This document shows positions 37,417-45,346 of a stretch of DNA of 64,000 nucleotides, in pieces. This DNA is from a virus, in IMG/VR virus record IMGVR_UViG_3300031552_000001, positions 124,001 through 188,000 of that record; one strand, written 5' to 3'. The number at the start of each line of letters is the position of its first letter. The stretch's first letter is position 1. The position numbers were made by a program, and so were the translations under genes. The notes beneath the pieces are model-generated. The model saw only the letters and a list, made by a program, of their open reading frames with translations, was not told where the DNA came from and made no database searches.

Positions 37417-37777
37417 CAAAACACAAGAACAAGAATATGGGAGAGTGAAACAGACGTTTGTTCCGCCTTACAAACCCATAACTGTGACCGACGCAGAGCT
37501 GGCCTTCCCAGCTAAAGTAGTCGGAACTCTACTACCAAAATGGGAAGAAATACCCGAAGAGTTTAGGCGCATGCAAGGGTCGTGGGTCAGTATCGTTAAT
37601 ACGTGGTTTTGCCGCGGCATAGAAGACACTTTTTCTGTAAAGAAAGAGCATGACGCTAACAAGGTGTGGAGACACCTTGCAGCCTGTATGCACTCCTTTG
37701 AGCCCGATCACGCGCACAAAATTGCAGGAGTAGCTTACTTAATGTCCCTTTGGGTTGAGCCTCCATCAGCGCTATAG
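37406..37777 (+). CDS. Small hypothetical protein downstream of kinase
   Basis: 123 residues from GTG 37406 (GGAGAG five bases upstream), overlapping the kinase end by 11 bases. An ATG at 37361 would be buried in the kinase gene. The product has ELAFPAKVVGTLLPKWEEIPEEF and NKVWRHLAACMHSFEPDHAHKIAGVAYLMS, mostly helical. Several families of small phage proteins look like this; none named. Confidence 0.75.
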   Translation: MHPNKTQEQEYGRVKQTFVPPYKPITVTDAELAFPAKVVGTLLPKWEEIPEEFRRMQGSWVSIVNTWFCRGIEDTFSVKKEHDANKVWRHLAACMHSFEPDHAHKIAGVAYLMSLWVEPPSAL

Positions 37778-37816
37778 TGGTTTGCAACTAAACCCCCCGC
37801 TAAAGGAAGGCACGTC

Positions 37817-38566
37817 ATGTGGTCAAAAAGAGTAGACAAGTCAAAAATCCATCCCGGACTTGTTGAAGTCGTAAGGCGCACATTGGAGACATTAAGGAAG
37901 GAAGTACAGCCTTTCATGGTGTATTCCGGGCTTAGAACTTTCGAAGAGCAAAACAGGCTATACGCTATAGGAAGAACAAAGCCGGGAAAAGGCATCGTGA
38001 CAAAAGCCAGAGGAGGCCAAAGCATGCATAACTACGGTCTTGCAGCAGATTTGGCCCCGTTCAACCTTTTGACTAAAGACCCAGACGATATTTGGTGGCC
38101 CGACCCGGAAGAGAGGGCTGGTAGTGTATGGCAGCCATTAGGGGAGATACTAGAAATGACTGCCCGACAAGAGGAGGAAGAGTTACCTGACGACATAGAT
38201 ATAGAATATGAGTGGGGCGGCAGGTGGAGGTTTAGGGATGTTCCTCATTGCCAGGTAAGAACTACCGTAAAAGAGCTTAATGCGGGCCATTACCCTTGGT
38301 GTGACGACGTCGAGTGGCTTGTAAATGCGCACACGACTTTTCTATTTGGGACAGACTGGATGATTAGAAGAGTCCAGCGTTTACTTACAGACCAAGGCTA
38401 CAATTTAGGCCCCGTGGATGGAGTTAGCGGAGCAAGAACTGTCTCGGCAATTATGCAATTTAGAATCAACAATAAAATCGGAAGAGAATACAGTCCGCTA
38501 AGCAAACTATTTATAGAGGCTCTGGTTAGAAAAGACCACGAGGATAGGAGCCGAAAGAGAACGTAG
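37817..38566 (+). CDS. Endolysin: M15 L-Ala-D-Glu-type peptidase with peptidoglycan-binding domain
   Basis: 249 residues. The M15/VanY-like catalytic half has YSGLRTFEEQNRLYAIG, then SMHNYGLAADLAPF (zinc ligands H71 and D78) and DVPHCQV (H144). The C-terminal part VQRLLTDQGYNLGPVDGVSGARTVSAIMQF (about 190-220) is a PG_binding_1 repeat. The order catalytic then binding is opposite to many Gram-negative-phage modular endolysins. No signal peptide, so export would need a holin. Cuts peptide cross-bridges in host peptidoglycan. Confidence 0.88.
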   Translation: MWSKRVDKSKIHPGLVEVVRRTLETLRKEVQPFMVYSGLRTFEEQNRLYAIGRTKPGKGIVTKARGGQSMHNYGLAADLAPFNLLTKDPDDIWWPDPEERAGSVWQPLGEILEMTARQEEEELPDDIDIEYEWGGRWRFRDVPHCQVRTTVKELNAGHYPWCDDVEWLVNAHTTFLFGTDWMIRRVQRLLTDQGYNLGPVDGVSGARTVSAIMQFRINNKIGREYSPLSKLFIEALVRKDHEDRSRKRT

Positions 38567-38569
38567 AAA

Positions 38570-38833
38570 ATGAACCAACAAAAAGACCAGAAAGAAGCAA
38601 TAGGGTACGCCATGACAGTAGAGGAGATAGGAGAAAAGCTAGGACTGTCAAAATCTGTTGTAGACAGGATATTGAATAAGGCTTTGGCCAAGTTAAGAAA
38701 AATTCCGCATAGAGGCCTTTTGGAGTGCGAAGCGGACAGGGAGTCTTTTCACCCTACGACCCAAAAAAGAAGGTTAGAGCCTACTCACTTTCGTAGCGTG
38801 GATGACTATTGGCCGGAATTTCTGTTGAAGTAA
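38570..38833 (+). CDS. Small sigma-region-4-like DNA-binding protein
   Basis: 87 residues. Residues 15-44 (MTVEEIGEKLGLSKSVVDRILNKALAKLRK) match the helix-turn-helix of sigma-70 region 4 almost word for word. No region 2 is present, so it cannot melt promoters alone. It could act like a region-4 decoy, an activator or an anti-sigma-type adaptor. Starts four bases after the endolysin stop. Distinct from the full sigma factor at 20810-21604. Confidence 0.78.
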   Translation: MNQQKDQKEAIGYAMTVEEIGEKLGLSKSVVDRILNKALAKLRKIPHRGLLECEADRESFHPTTQKRRLEPTHFRSVDDYWPEFLLK

Positions 38834-38904
38834 GCCCAAACATCAAACTTGTCAGCCCTCTGTAGTAGGTTCACGCAAAGAGGACATACACAAAGGAGTC
38901 TAAA

Positions 38905-39915
38905 GTGGAACCCAAGAAGCTAATCAATCATTTCGTTATTTGCCTAGACCGCAGTGGCTCAATGCAGCCTATACGCAAAAACGCCGTAGATACGTATAAC
39001 CAAAACGCTAGATCTATCCGAGATGGGGCTAAAAACAGCGGGCAGGAGGCTACAATCTCCCTTACAACATTTGGAGGGAGTGTATTAACCCATCACTTTT
39101 GCGATCCGGTAGATAGCTTAAGTAGCGAGTACTCTGACTACCGCCCTATGGGGACCACTCCGCTATTCGACGCAGTAGCTAATATGATCTATAAGTTGAA
39201 GGACCGTAAAGACTCTGAAGACGACAATGTGAGCTACATGTTCATAATCATCACGGATGGCGAAGAGAATGCTTCTAGCATCCAAGCCGATGAATTCAAT
39301 CGATTAGTGGCTAGTGTTCAAAAGACAGACCGTTGGAGCTTCGCCTTTCTAGTGCCCCCAAACGCCGCCCGTAACTTCTGCCTCAAATTCAATATCCCAG
39401 AAGGGAATGTGAAAGAGTGGGAGGCAACTGCACGGGGGATGCAAGAAGCTGCTCGGCAGGTAGACGCAGGAATTAGCAGCTATTATGCAACTCGTTCGTT
39501 GGGGATGAAGAGTACGACTGGCTTCTTTCAAACAGATATGGCCAAAATCTCGGTACATGAAGTAAAAAACCGACTGGTTGATATCAGGGACAAGGTAAAG
39601 CTTATTGACGTGAACCGCACTTCGGCTATTCGAGAGTTTGTAGAGCGCGAATTAGGGCAAAGCTACCAAACTGGGCGCGCTTTCTACCAGCTCATAAAAG
39701 ACGAGAAGATACAGTACCACAAGAAGGTCATGCTCAAGGACCGAGGAGATAACGCGGTATATGCCGGCACGGAGGCTCGTCATCTGCTTGGACTACCTGA
39801 TGGGGTGGATGTTCGTGTTCGCCCTGGAGATCATGCTAACTGGGATATTTTTGTACAAAGCACCAGCGTCAACCGAAAACTTCTACCAGGCACTAAACTC
39901 CTGTACCTACTCTAG
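38905..39915 (+). CDS. von Willebrand factor A (VWA) domain protein
   Basis: 336 residues from GTG 38905 (AAAGGAG six bases upstream). MIDAS metal site: D15-x-S-x-S (LDRSGSM), a GTTPLFDAV threonine loop and IIITDGEEN. The remainder has a helical linker and a C-terminal beta domain (KKVMLKDRGDNAVYAG...VFVQ-type ending WDIFVQSTSVNRKLLPG) that looks specific to phage VWA proteins. VWA modules bind partner proteins through Mg2+; role in the phage unknown. Confidence 0.85.
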   Translation: MEPKKLINHFVICLDRSGSMQPIRKNAVDTYNQNARSIRDGAKNSGQEATISLTTFGGSVLTHHFCDPVDSLSSEYSDYRPMGTTPLFDAVANMIYKLKDRKDSEDDNVSYMFIIITDGEENASSIQADEFNRLVASVQKTDRWSFAFLVPPNAARNFCLKFNIPEGNVKEWEATARGMQEAARQVDAGISSYYATRSLGMKSTTGFFQTDMAKISVHEVKNRLVDIRDKVKLIDVNRTSAIREFVERELGQSYQTGRAFYQLIKDEKIQYHKKVMLKDRGDNAVYAGTEARHLLGLPDGVDVRVRPGDHANWDIFVQSTSVNRKLLPGTKLLYLL

Positions 39916-39954
39916 CACCTACGAAGAAGCTGCTTTTATCTAGGAGGCTACACA

Positions 39955-40389
39955 ATGTACGGCGACACCCGTCCTTCCTTCAAAGAAATTTACATGCAGC
40001 TTGCATGTAATCTAGCAAAACGGTCTACATGCAAAAGACTGAAAGTGGGCGCAGTAATTACCTCTATGGACTACAGAAAAGTTCTATCCGTAGGGTACAA
40101 CGGCAATGCTACCGGCCTTCCAAATTGCTGTGACAGCGAAGAAGTAGGTAACTGTGGTTGTATACATGCGGAAATGAACGCCATTATAAACTGTGATTCA
40201 CCAAGACACACAGAGAAGATTGTATTTGTTACTGTGTCCCCTTGTATGGCCTGCGCCAAAGGACTGATAAATTTGGGAAACGTAAAGGGGGTATATTACC
40301 TCGAGGAGTATAGAAAAAGGGACTCTATAGAGTTATTGCGAAGCGTAGGGATACCGACCGTGCCGCTTCAACCAAAAAGAGAACTGTAG
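39955..40389 (+). CDS. dCMP/cytidine deaminase-family protein
   Basis: 144 residues. Zinc-deaminase signature H71-A-E73 (CIHAEMNAI) and SPCMAC (C97, C100), with an N-terminal KRLKVGAVIT strand-helix typical of dCMP deaminase. It would convert dCMP to dUMP, feeding dTMP synthesis during phage DNA replication. GGAGG precedes the ATG. Length near normal for phage enzymes. Confidence 0.88.
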   Translation: MYGDTRPSFKEIYMQLACNLAKRSTCKRLKVGAVITSMDYRKVLSVGYNGNATGLPNCCDSEEVGNCGCIHAEMNAIINCDSPRHTEKIVFVTVSPCMACAKGLINLGNVKGVYYLEEYRKRDSIELLRSVGIPTVPLQPKREL

Positions 40390-40450
40390 TCTTGTGAGTA
40401 AACGTGGGCGTAAGCCATTTCGCCTTTCAAGTACAGGAGGAGTGATTTAG

Positions 40451-40798
40451 ATGGAATACGAATCAAAGCCTTTAATCTGCAATGCTTGCAGAAAGAAACC
40501 CGCGATCGGTGTCTGCTGTAGTTGTATGGGGGCAATCAGTCATGCATATTGTGAAGACTGTCTGTCCAACGGCATAGAAGTGTGGACAACCCTGGTAGGC
40601 GGATTGATGGGTTTGACTCCAGATACAGTAGGAGACGGGGTAAAGCCTATTATCCAAGCAACCTGTAAGTTCAACAACAAATCGGAAAAAGATTTGTGGA
40701 AAGAAGTTGAAGAGGCGAGCAACAGCTACGATGAGTACCTAAAACGAGAATATGAGGCCAAAAGGTCACGTAGAAGTGCTCTCAAAGGAAAGAAATAA
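40451..40798 (+). CDS. Cys-rich zinc-binding protein
   Basis: 115 residues. Residues 10-37 hold CNACRKKPAIGVCCSC and AYCEDC, three CxxC-type pairs suggesting a zinc module of B-box or treble-clef type. A loop rich in Gly follows, then a basic helical tail (KREYEAKRSRRSALKGKK). AGGAGGAG lies upstream. TAATG overlap couples it to the next gene. Function unknown. Confidence 0.75.
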   Translation: MEYESKPLICNACRKKPAIGVCCSCMGAISHAYCEDCLSNGIEVWTTLVGGLMGLTPDTVGDGVKPIIQATCKFNNKSEKDLWKEVEEASNSYDEYLKREYEAKRSRRSALKGKK

Positions 40799-41073
40799 TG
40801 CTAAGAAAACTTCCTTCGATACGGCACCCTACGATGGAAAAGGGTACGCCTATAAGAGTTGACCCCCGGCCTGTAGACCCGTTTCTTGACACCGTGACAG
40901 ATATAACTGACCTTCAAGGCAATGTAATATTTACTGGAACGCGCAGGCAGTGGCAGAAATGGGCTAGAGAAAAGGAAGACAAAATCCGGCTGTCTTACGG
41001 ACTCACTCCTAGAGGGGGTTCGACTGGTAAGTTGCGCCGCAAACTGGACACCGCTGACCAACTGCTCCGTTAG
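40798..41073 (+). CDS. Small basic hypothetical protein
   Basis: 91 residues, translated from an ATG overlapping the previous stop (TAATG). IRVDPRPVDPFLDTVTDITDLQGNVIFTGTRRQWQKWAREKED suggests a beta strand followed by a helix; the rest is basic. Its 3' end overlaps two minus-strand genes convergently (41009-41073). Confidence 0.7.
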   Translation: MLRKLPSIRHPTMEKGTPIRVDPRPVDPFLDTVTDITDLQGNVIFTGTRRQWQKWAREKEDKIRLSYGLTPRGGSTGKLRRKLDTADQLLR

Positions 41074-41191
41074 GGGCTCTCGACGGTACAGTCTTCCTCT
41101 TGCACTTGGGGCACATTATCCTCTTGGCCAGGGCTGCTGTTTTGGCTTTCCCTTTCAGCAGCCCTCTCGTTCCCATCACTACTTTGGACAT
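41009..41191 (-). CDS. Zinc-ribbon protein overlapping two other genes
   Basis: 60 residues from ATG 41191, with AAAGGAG six bases upstream. MSKVVMGTRGLLKGKAKT, then CPKCKRKTVPSRAP and QRCPVCGATYQSNPL form a convincing CxxC-x-CxxC ribbon. It occupies another frame of the same strand as the end of the 182-residue gene and also overlaps the plus-strand gene end. The excellent ribosome-binding site and motif favour a real gene. Confidence 0.7.
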   Translation of the reverse strand: MSKVVMGTRGLLKGKAKTAALAKRIMCPKCKRKTVPSRAPNGAVGQRCPVCGATYQSNPL

Positions 41192-41618
41192 TAGGTTCTC
41201 CTTTGGGTTCTGGCTCTGCTGGCAAGGAGTCAATATCTACCCCCATAAACCATTCCAGCATGAAATCTCGATAGTTTCTTCTCAACTGAAATTTATGCCA
41301 ATCTTTAAAAAGGGCCTCAATGTCCAGAGGAGTTATCTTGTTCTCTACCCCCAAACGATCGAGTATATCGTTAACAGCCATAATCGTCATGCGTGTAGAG
41401 ACAGCAAACTGCTCATCCAAAAGAGTCTCAGACTTCGCCAGTTCCCTTTGGTTGTCCCAAATGGTTTTAATGGTCAGAGATAGTTTACCCAAGCGCTGTG
41501 TAATAACGTCCAATTCGGAAAAAACTTTAGCCTCTAGCTGCTGGAGAGATAATTCTAACTCTTTTCGTGTTTTTCGACGCTGTTGAGGGCTTTTGAACGG
41601 TCTTTTTATTGCTTTCAT
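41070..41618 (-). CDS. Helical hypothetical protein with disordered tail
   Basis: 182 residues. Basic N-terminus (MKAIKRPFKSPQQRRKTRKE), then long coiled helices (LQQLEAKVFSELDVITQRLGKL; TRMTIMAVNDILDRLG) and an acidic, disordered last 45 residues. The disordered tail is where the zinc-ribbon gene overlaps in another frame. The start overlaps the preceding gene's end by 92 bases. Function unknown. Confidence 0.7.
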   Translation of the reverse strand: MKAIKRPFKSPQQRRKTRKELELSLQQLEAKVFSELDVITQRLGKLSLTIKTIWDNQRELAKSETLLDEQFAVSTRMTIMAVNDILDRLGVENKITPLDIEALFKDWHKFQLRRNYRDFMLEWFMGVDIDSLPAEPEPKGEPNVQSSDGNERAAERESQNSSPGQEDNVPQVQEEDCTVESP

Positions 41619-41934
41619 CTGGCGCTTTCTCGGAGGCGCTGCTAGCCTCCACCACTACTGAGTTCTCCAATGAGGATACCTCTTTGGTAATTGGGTCTAT
41701 ACGGTCTTCTTCTATTCCTTTGATTATAGATTCAATAACTTCTTGTGGTACGACTTCTCTTCCGCGAACGCGGTTCTCAGGCCTAACGCATCCGGGAGCT
41801 GGAATGCCCTCTTGGGTCTCTAGAGCTTCGGTATCCAAAAACTTGGAAAGGTGATTTGTGACACTGTTCCACACAGCTAGTTGTTGCTTCAAGCCTTCGA
41901 TTTTGTAAAGGGTATCAAACAGAGATTGTGCCAT
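41527..41934 (-). CDS. Hypothetical protein with Lys/Ser-rich tail
   Basis: 135 residues; AGGAG eight bases before ATG. MAQSLFDTLYKIEGLKQQLAVWNSVTNHLSKFL is helical, followed by EVVPQEVIESIIKGIEED and a disordered basic tail (NKKTVQKPSTASKNTKRVRI). The tail overlaps the next gene's start by 92 bases in another frame. No domain recognised. Confidence 0.7.
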   Translation of the reverse strand: MAQSLFDTLYKIEGLKQQLAVWNSVTNHLSKFLDTEALETQEGIPAPGCVRPENRVRGREVVPQEVIESIIKGIEEDRIDPITKEVSSLENSVVVEASSASEKAPDESNKKTVQKPSTASKNTKRVRIISPAARG

Positions 41935-41956
41935 GTGAAATTTCTCCTATAAGAGG

Positions 41957-41965
41957 GGCATAAGA
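41957..41965 (+). promoter_or_regulatory. GGCATAAGA promoter-like motif upstream of a structured RNA
   Basis: GGCATAAGA on the plus strand inside a minus-strand operon gap, with TGAAAT about 21 bases upstream. The DNA it faces encodes no plus-strand protein but a hairpin-rich segment that ends in a T-run. Confidence 0.45.
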
Positions 41966-42080
41966 ATCATGCTGGACCTCAGCGTTGAGGGGTGGCTCCC
42001 TCAACAGGGTTGGCCCGGAGCGAAACCGGCCAGGACGATAGCGGTGCCGAGGATCGGTCGAGTGATTCGTCCTGTTTTTT
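41966..42080 (+). ncRNA. Candidate small RNA with three hairpins and terminator
   Basis: Hairpin 1: GTTGAGGG 41984-41991 / CCCTCAAC 41998-42005, perfect. Hairpin 2: GGCC-C-GG 42012-42018 / CCGGCC 42026-42031 with a GNRA-like AGCGAAA loop. Hairpin 3: AGGACGA 42032-42038 / TCGTCCT 42067-42073 with an inner CCGA-GGA-TCGG, followed by GTTTTTT as in an intrinsic terminator. CCTCA 41977-41981 can instead pair TGAGG 41986-41990, which excludes hairpin 1, so two states are possible. The gap (41935-42093) holds no credible gene. Confidence 0.5.
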
Positions 42081-42093
42081 AGCCGTTCGCTTA

Positions 42094-42807
42094 TCAAGCT
42101 AATATCCACGACAAAAACCTCTTCTTCAAATCAGAGCCGGCAGCGATGTCCTTTCGTATAGACTTTAGGGTATAAATGCCGGGCTTCCTAGAAATTCTTG
42201 CCATCTCCAAGTTATCTATGTCCCTTGTTGTTTCATGTACCGCATCATACCTTATTTTACGCGCTGTGTGTTTAAAGTAAACATCGGCTTTACCTTCAAG
42301 CTGATACCACAGTTTAACCAAAAGGTCTGCAATCTTAGAAGGGGGTAGGTTACAAAATCGCTCTCCTACAACAATCGGGATCTTCTCAATACCGTCAGAT
42401 TGTCTACCTTCTCTATTCAGGGAGCGTATATGAGCTCCTTTGGATGGAGGGTCAAGAAACAGCTCACGGTTACACGAGGGGCAAACCGTGTGCATGTAGG
42501 CGAAGTTTGCGGTCTTTATGGGCTTTCCACAATCTTCGTAACCGCACCAATACATCTTGTCATCTCCCCCTCCGTGAAGTCTTTTCCCAGACTCCCATAT
42601 AGTCACCATGAAGGGCACCAGCTTATGCAGACGAGCCGATCTTCTGCTATCAAAAACCAGCTCTATCTTATAATCCGCCTTGTCCTTTTTATCATCCTCT
42701 GCCTTTTTTATGTCTTCAGGGGTAAGTGGGCGACGGGGTCTGCCTACAGATATTCTCTGAGAAGCGGGGATTAGTGCTACGGGGCTGTCTGGGAGGTCGT
42801 ACGCCAT
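42094..42807 (-). CDS. Zinc-binding hypothetical phage protein
   Basis: 237 residues. A CGYEDC...CPSC pair around residues 88-112 (WCGYEDCGKPI; HTVCPSCNREL) is a Cys4 zinc site. A C-terminal helical region (IADLLVKLWYQLEGKADVYFKHTARKIRYDAV) follows. Possibly a DNA-packaging or recombination accessory factor; the genes around it are uncharacterised. Lys/Asp-rich N-terminus. Confidence 0.75.
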   Translation of the reverse strand: MAYDLPDSPVALIPASQRISVGRPRRPLTPEDIKKAEDDKKDKADYKIELVFDSRRSARLHKLVPFMVTIWESGKRLHGGGDDKMYWCGYEDCGKPIKTANFAYMHTVCPSCNRELFLDPPSKGAHIRSLNREGRQSDGIEKIPIVVGERFCNLPPSKIADLLVKLWYQLEGKADVYFKHTARKIRYDAVHETTRDIDNLEMARISRKPGIYTLKSIRKDIAAGSDLKKRFLSWILA

Positions 42808-42814
42808 CTGTAAC

Positions 42815-43321
42815 TCAGCCCCTTACAGGGGCCGCCCCCTTTCTTCCACCTAAAGGCCCTCCTCCGGATGGAGTAGACGGACCAACAAGCGGGGATTCGG
42901 TGACTTCCCTCTTTGGTATAGCGGAAACAAAAGACTCACATATCAAGTGGGCTGCCGCGCGAATGTCTTTGGATGCAAACGAAATGGTCCACGCATACTT
43001 CGTCTTGCCGTTCTTTCTGATAAACTGCTTACAGATATGGGCGTCGCAATCTGAACTGGTCTCTACCGCCTTCAAAACAGGATCAACAATCTTTAGGAGG
43101 AACTCTTTCTCGTTATCCTGCTTTACCCTTCCCAGCATATGCGCCTGACCTATTCCGGCCCTTACTTCTATGATCTCAAACAGCTGGGTAGCTTGCAGAG
43201 CGGAAGCGGTTTGATTAGCAGTATGCTCTGCGTAATCCTCTTCGCTTAAATCCGGGGCGTCGTACTCGCTAACACCACTTTGGTGTTGGTTGTCGTCAAA
43301 AAAAGGAGTCTGGTCTTCCAT
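42815..43321 (-). CDS. Hypothetical protein
   Basis: 168 residues. An acidic N-terminus (DLSEEDYAEHTANQ) is followed by an alpha/beta core (LFEIIEVRAGIGQAHMLGRV; FLLKIVDPVLKAVETSSDCDAHICKQF; YAWTISFASKDIRAAAHLICESF) and a Gly/Pro-rich end. Directly upstream of the zinc-binding protein in the operon. No family recognised. Confidence 0.72.
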   Translation of the reverse strand: MEDQTPFFDDNQHQSGVSEYDAPDLSEEDYAEHTANQTASALQATQLFEIIEVRAGIGQAHMLGRVKQDNEKEFLLKIVDPVLKAVETSSDCDAHICKQFIRKNGKTKYAWTISFASKDIRAAAHLICESFVSAIPKREVTESPLVGPSTPSGGGPLGGRKGAAPVRG

Positions 43322-43591
43322 TTAAGGCCTTCTTTCCATTTGGATTACGTTATCGGGAGACCCCGTGTCTAACAGAGCCCTATAGTCCTCAACCAATCCC
43401 TCACATCGAACGATTGCCATAATAAGGCCGTTCTCTACAACCTTAAACGCAGGCCAATCTTGCATGAGAGCTTGTCTAGCCGCACTGTCCATCTCTCGTA
43501 CTCTGGAATGAATACAGTCCCTTGCCCGCTTAAATGCGAAAAGGTCTTTTTCGACCTCCCTGAGCTCCGTTATTATCTCGTCACGCTTCAC
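43322..43591 (-). CDS. Small helical protein
   Basis: 89 residues from GTG 43591 (AGGCGG five bases upstream). Entirely helical (ITELREVEKDLFAFKRARDCIHSRVREMD; VENGLIMAIVRCEGLVEDYRALL), suggesting a coiled-coil. Its stop lies directly before the next ATG. Function unknown. Confidence 0.7.
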   Translation of the reverse strand: MKRDEIITELREVEKDLFAFKRARDCIHSRVREMDSAARQALMQDWPAFKVVENGLIMAIVRCEGLVEDYRALLDTGSPDNVIQMERRP

Positions 43592-43603
43592 GAATTCCGC
43601 CTA

Positions 43604-43789
43604 TCAGTTATCCGCTCGAGTGCCGCTAAACTCCCTCGTGCGAATCCCGTAACGAAGTATACACTTACTCAACTTCATCTCTTCTTGGGCACGAAGCACT
43701 TTTTGCCTAACAACCTCTCTCCACGTAAGGGCCAATTGAATCGCGTCAGGGGTTACACCAAACAATAAACGGTCAATCCACTTTAGCAT
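43604..43789 (-). CDS. Small basic helical protein
   Basis: 61 residues; AAAGGAG six bases before ATG 43789. MLKWIDRLLFGVTPDAIQLALTWREVVRQKVLRAQEEMK looks like a helix pair. The start overlaps the previous gene's end by 17 bases. No recognised motif. Confidence 0.65.
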   Translation of the reverse strand: MLKWIDRLLFGVTPDAIQLALTWREVVRQKVLRAQEEMKLSKCILRYGIRTREFSGTRADN

Positions 43790-44267
43790 TCTGTACTCCT
43801 TTCGCTTCCAAATAAACTACTTGGGAAGATGGAACCCTCCCCTCGTACCTAACCTCTCGCCTGACCACCCTTCTAGGCTCATTGCCGTCCTCTTCGAACC
43901 TGACTATCTCAAGTAAGCTCCAAGGCTCCCCGTACGGAGTAATAACCCGGCCCATGCGATCAACAAACAAATCACAGGCGCTACTGTCCCACGCATGGTC
44001 CTTGAATTCCGCGTGAGCTTTCTTGAATACTCCAGCTCGTTCTAAATCAGTTTCTCTAATCTCCGCCATGTCTTTGGAGATTGCTTCGCCTAAACTCTTT
44101 ATAAAATCCCCTACCTCTTTTTCATTTGAGGTATCTAGTCTAACTGGGTGGCTTCCATGGGACTCTGCGTAGTCCTCCGGCAGTAAGCACCAATTGACCA
44201 GTTGTTGAACCGTGTTCTTTGGGATTACTCCGGCCTCTACCAGCATCTTTGAAGCTACGTGTTTCAT
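43773..44267 (-). CDS. Hypothetical protein
   Basis: 164 residues. Helical N-terminus (VEAGVIPKNTVQQLVNWCLLPEDYAES), a central EKEVGDFIKSLGEAISKDM segment and a C-terminal beta part (VVRREVRYEGRVPSSQVVYLEAKG). Starts 128 bases before the end of the preceding gene, in another frame. An ATG seven codons later is an alternative. Function unknown. Confidence 0.68.
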   Translation of the reverse strand: MKHVASKMLVEAGVIPKNTVQQLVNWCLLPEDYAESHGSHPVRLDTSNEKEVGDFIKSLGEAISKDMAEIRETDLERAGVFKKAHAEFKDHAWDSSACDLFVDRMGRVITPYGEPWSLLEIVRFEEDGNEPRRVVRREVRYEGRVPSSQVVYLEAKGVQNAKVD

Positions 44268-44799
44268 CTTCTTTCTCGAGTTCCATAGAGGTTTTTATCG
44301 CCATGACTATATCTTCGGGGTCTTCACTTCTATATTTGGAGCAGCAAAGGATCAAAGTGTCTTCTGGCAGAGACTTCAGTCTTTTTACGCGCACACCCAG
44401 AAGGGAGTCTATTCTGCTCACAGGGAGTTTACGCCCATCTACATCAAACCACTTTCTTAATAAGTCTTCTCCATCAACACCTATCGCCCAACCAATGCCA
44501 TACATGTTTTCCTGCTGAGCTAGCAGCATCATATCTACTACTATTTGAAACGGCTCAGCTCCGTCGCTATAGTATTCTTGCAATACGGGAACGTTGCTTA
44601 GTGCCCCGTCCCAAGAAACCGAATCTTCTTCTAATTCTAAATTCTCAGACCATCTGCGAGCGCGCGCAAAAGAATCGTCGTTGTCCAACTCTAGACTTTT
44701 TACGTGGCCTCCAGAAAGTATCTCACGAACCAAAGAGCAAATACCGTCTATGGTGTCGGGCAGCGCGTATTTTTCTGTACGGATAAACAACTTTCCCAT
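44140..44799 (-). CDS. Hypothetical protein
   Basis: 219 residues; GAGGGG ahead of ATG 44799. Alpha/beta composition (ALPDTIDGICSLVREILSGG; PVLQEYYSDGAEPFQIVVDMMLLAQQ; RVKRLKSLPEDTLILCCSKYRSEDPEDIVMAI). The last 43 residues overlap the next gene in another frame and are low-complexity. I see no catalytic motif. Placed directly after the ribbon-helix-helix gene. Confidence 0.7.
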   Translation of the reverse strand: MGKLFIRTEKYALPDTIDGICSLVREILSGGHVKSLELDNDDSFARARRWSENLELEEDSVSWDGALSNVPVLQEYYSDGAEPFQIVVDMMLLAQQENMYGIGWAIGVDGEDLLRKWFDVDGRKLPVSRIDSLLGVRVKRLKSLPEDTLILCCSKYRSEDPEDIVMAIKTSMELEKEDETRSFKDAGRGRSNPKEHGSTTGQLVLTAGGLRRVPWKPPS

Positions 44800-44806
44800 T
44801 TGCCCC

Positions 44807-45016
44807 TCAAATCTGTTCTACGTCAGGCATCTTTTCTTTTTCTAGCAAAGACACAAAATGCTCCATCACTATAGCGGAGATAGATTTGTGTTTACGTTTC
44901 GCGTACCCGCAAAGTTCCCGCTTCAGGCCCGGCTCAATCATTAAGTTAAGTCTGGCCGTCCTTAGCGGCCCTCTACCTGCTTTAGCCTTACGAGATTTTC
45001 TGCCTACTTTACCCAT
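44807..45016 (-). CDS. Ribbon-helix-helix (Arc/MetJ-type) DNA-binding protein
   Basis: 69 residues. Strongly basic start (MGKVGRKSRKAKAGRGPLR) followed by TARLNLMIEPGLKRELCGYAKRKHKSISAIVMEHFVSLLEKE, the strand-helix-helix pattern of RHH repressors. Probably a dimeric DNA-binding regulator of phage genes; no operator identified. Confidence 0.75.
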   Translation of the reverse strand: MGKVGRKSRKAKAGRGPLRTARLNLMIEPGLKRELCGYAKRKHKSISAIVMEHFVSLLEKEKMPDVEQI

Positions 45017-45017
45017 T

Positions 45018-45329
45018 TCACTTTTCCGAAAAAGTACGATTCGCTCCCATTTCCTGCTCAGGGTCTAAACATGCGTAAGAGTGCAGTAACCCTTCCAGTC
45101 CTGGTATTGGGTAGCGCTCCAGTATCAAACTAATGACGGTACTGTTCATTTTACACACAAGATTCTCTAACTCTGGTTCCTCTTCAACTATCTCGCCCTT
45201 AAATTTCTCCGTCATTTTCTGGTCCACGTATTTATGTAAATCTAAGTCAGCGGCCAAAAAGTGAGGAAGCCACATCCAAGCTACTTCCCACTTACCTTCT
45301 TTGTGTTTTTTTTGATGGACTAAATACAT
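45018..45329 (-). CDS. Small hypothetical protein
   Basis: 103 residues. EVAWMWLPHFLAADLDLHKYVDQKMTEKF is helical, and NLVCKMNSTVISLILERYPIPGLEGLLHSYA is a hydrophobic helical stretch. GAGG lies upstream of the ATG. Two bases before the RHH gene, so co-transcribed. Function unknown. Confidence 0.7.
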   Translation of the reverse strand: MYLVHQKKHKEGKWEVAWMWLPHFLAADLDLHKYVDQKMTEKFKGEIVEEEPELENLVCKMNSTVISLILERYPIPGLEGLLHSYACLDPEQEMGANRTFSEK

Positions 45330-45346
45330 GTAACCCTAAACCTCTC

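Noticed and set aside
40394-40450. 18-residue basic peptide frame from GTG 40394
   Set aside because: No ribosome-binding site and too short; the segment is probably leader for the gene at 40451.
41915-42109. Minus-strand ORF of 64 residues
   Set aside because: It translates the hairpin region of the candidate RNA and has no supporting signals.
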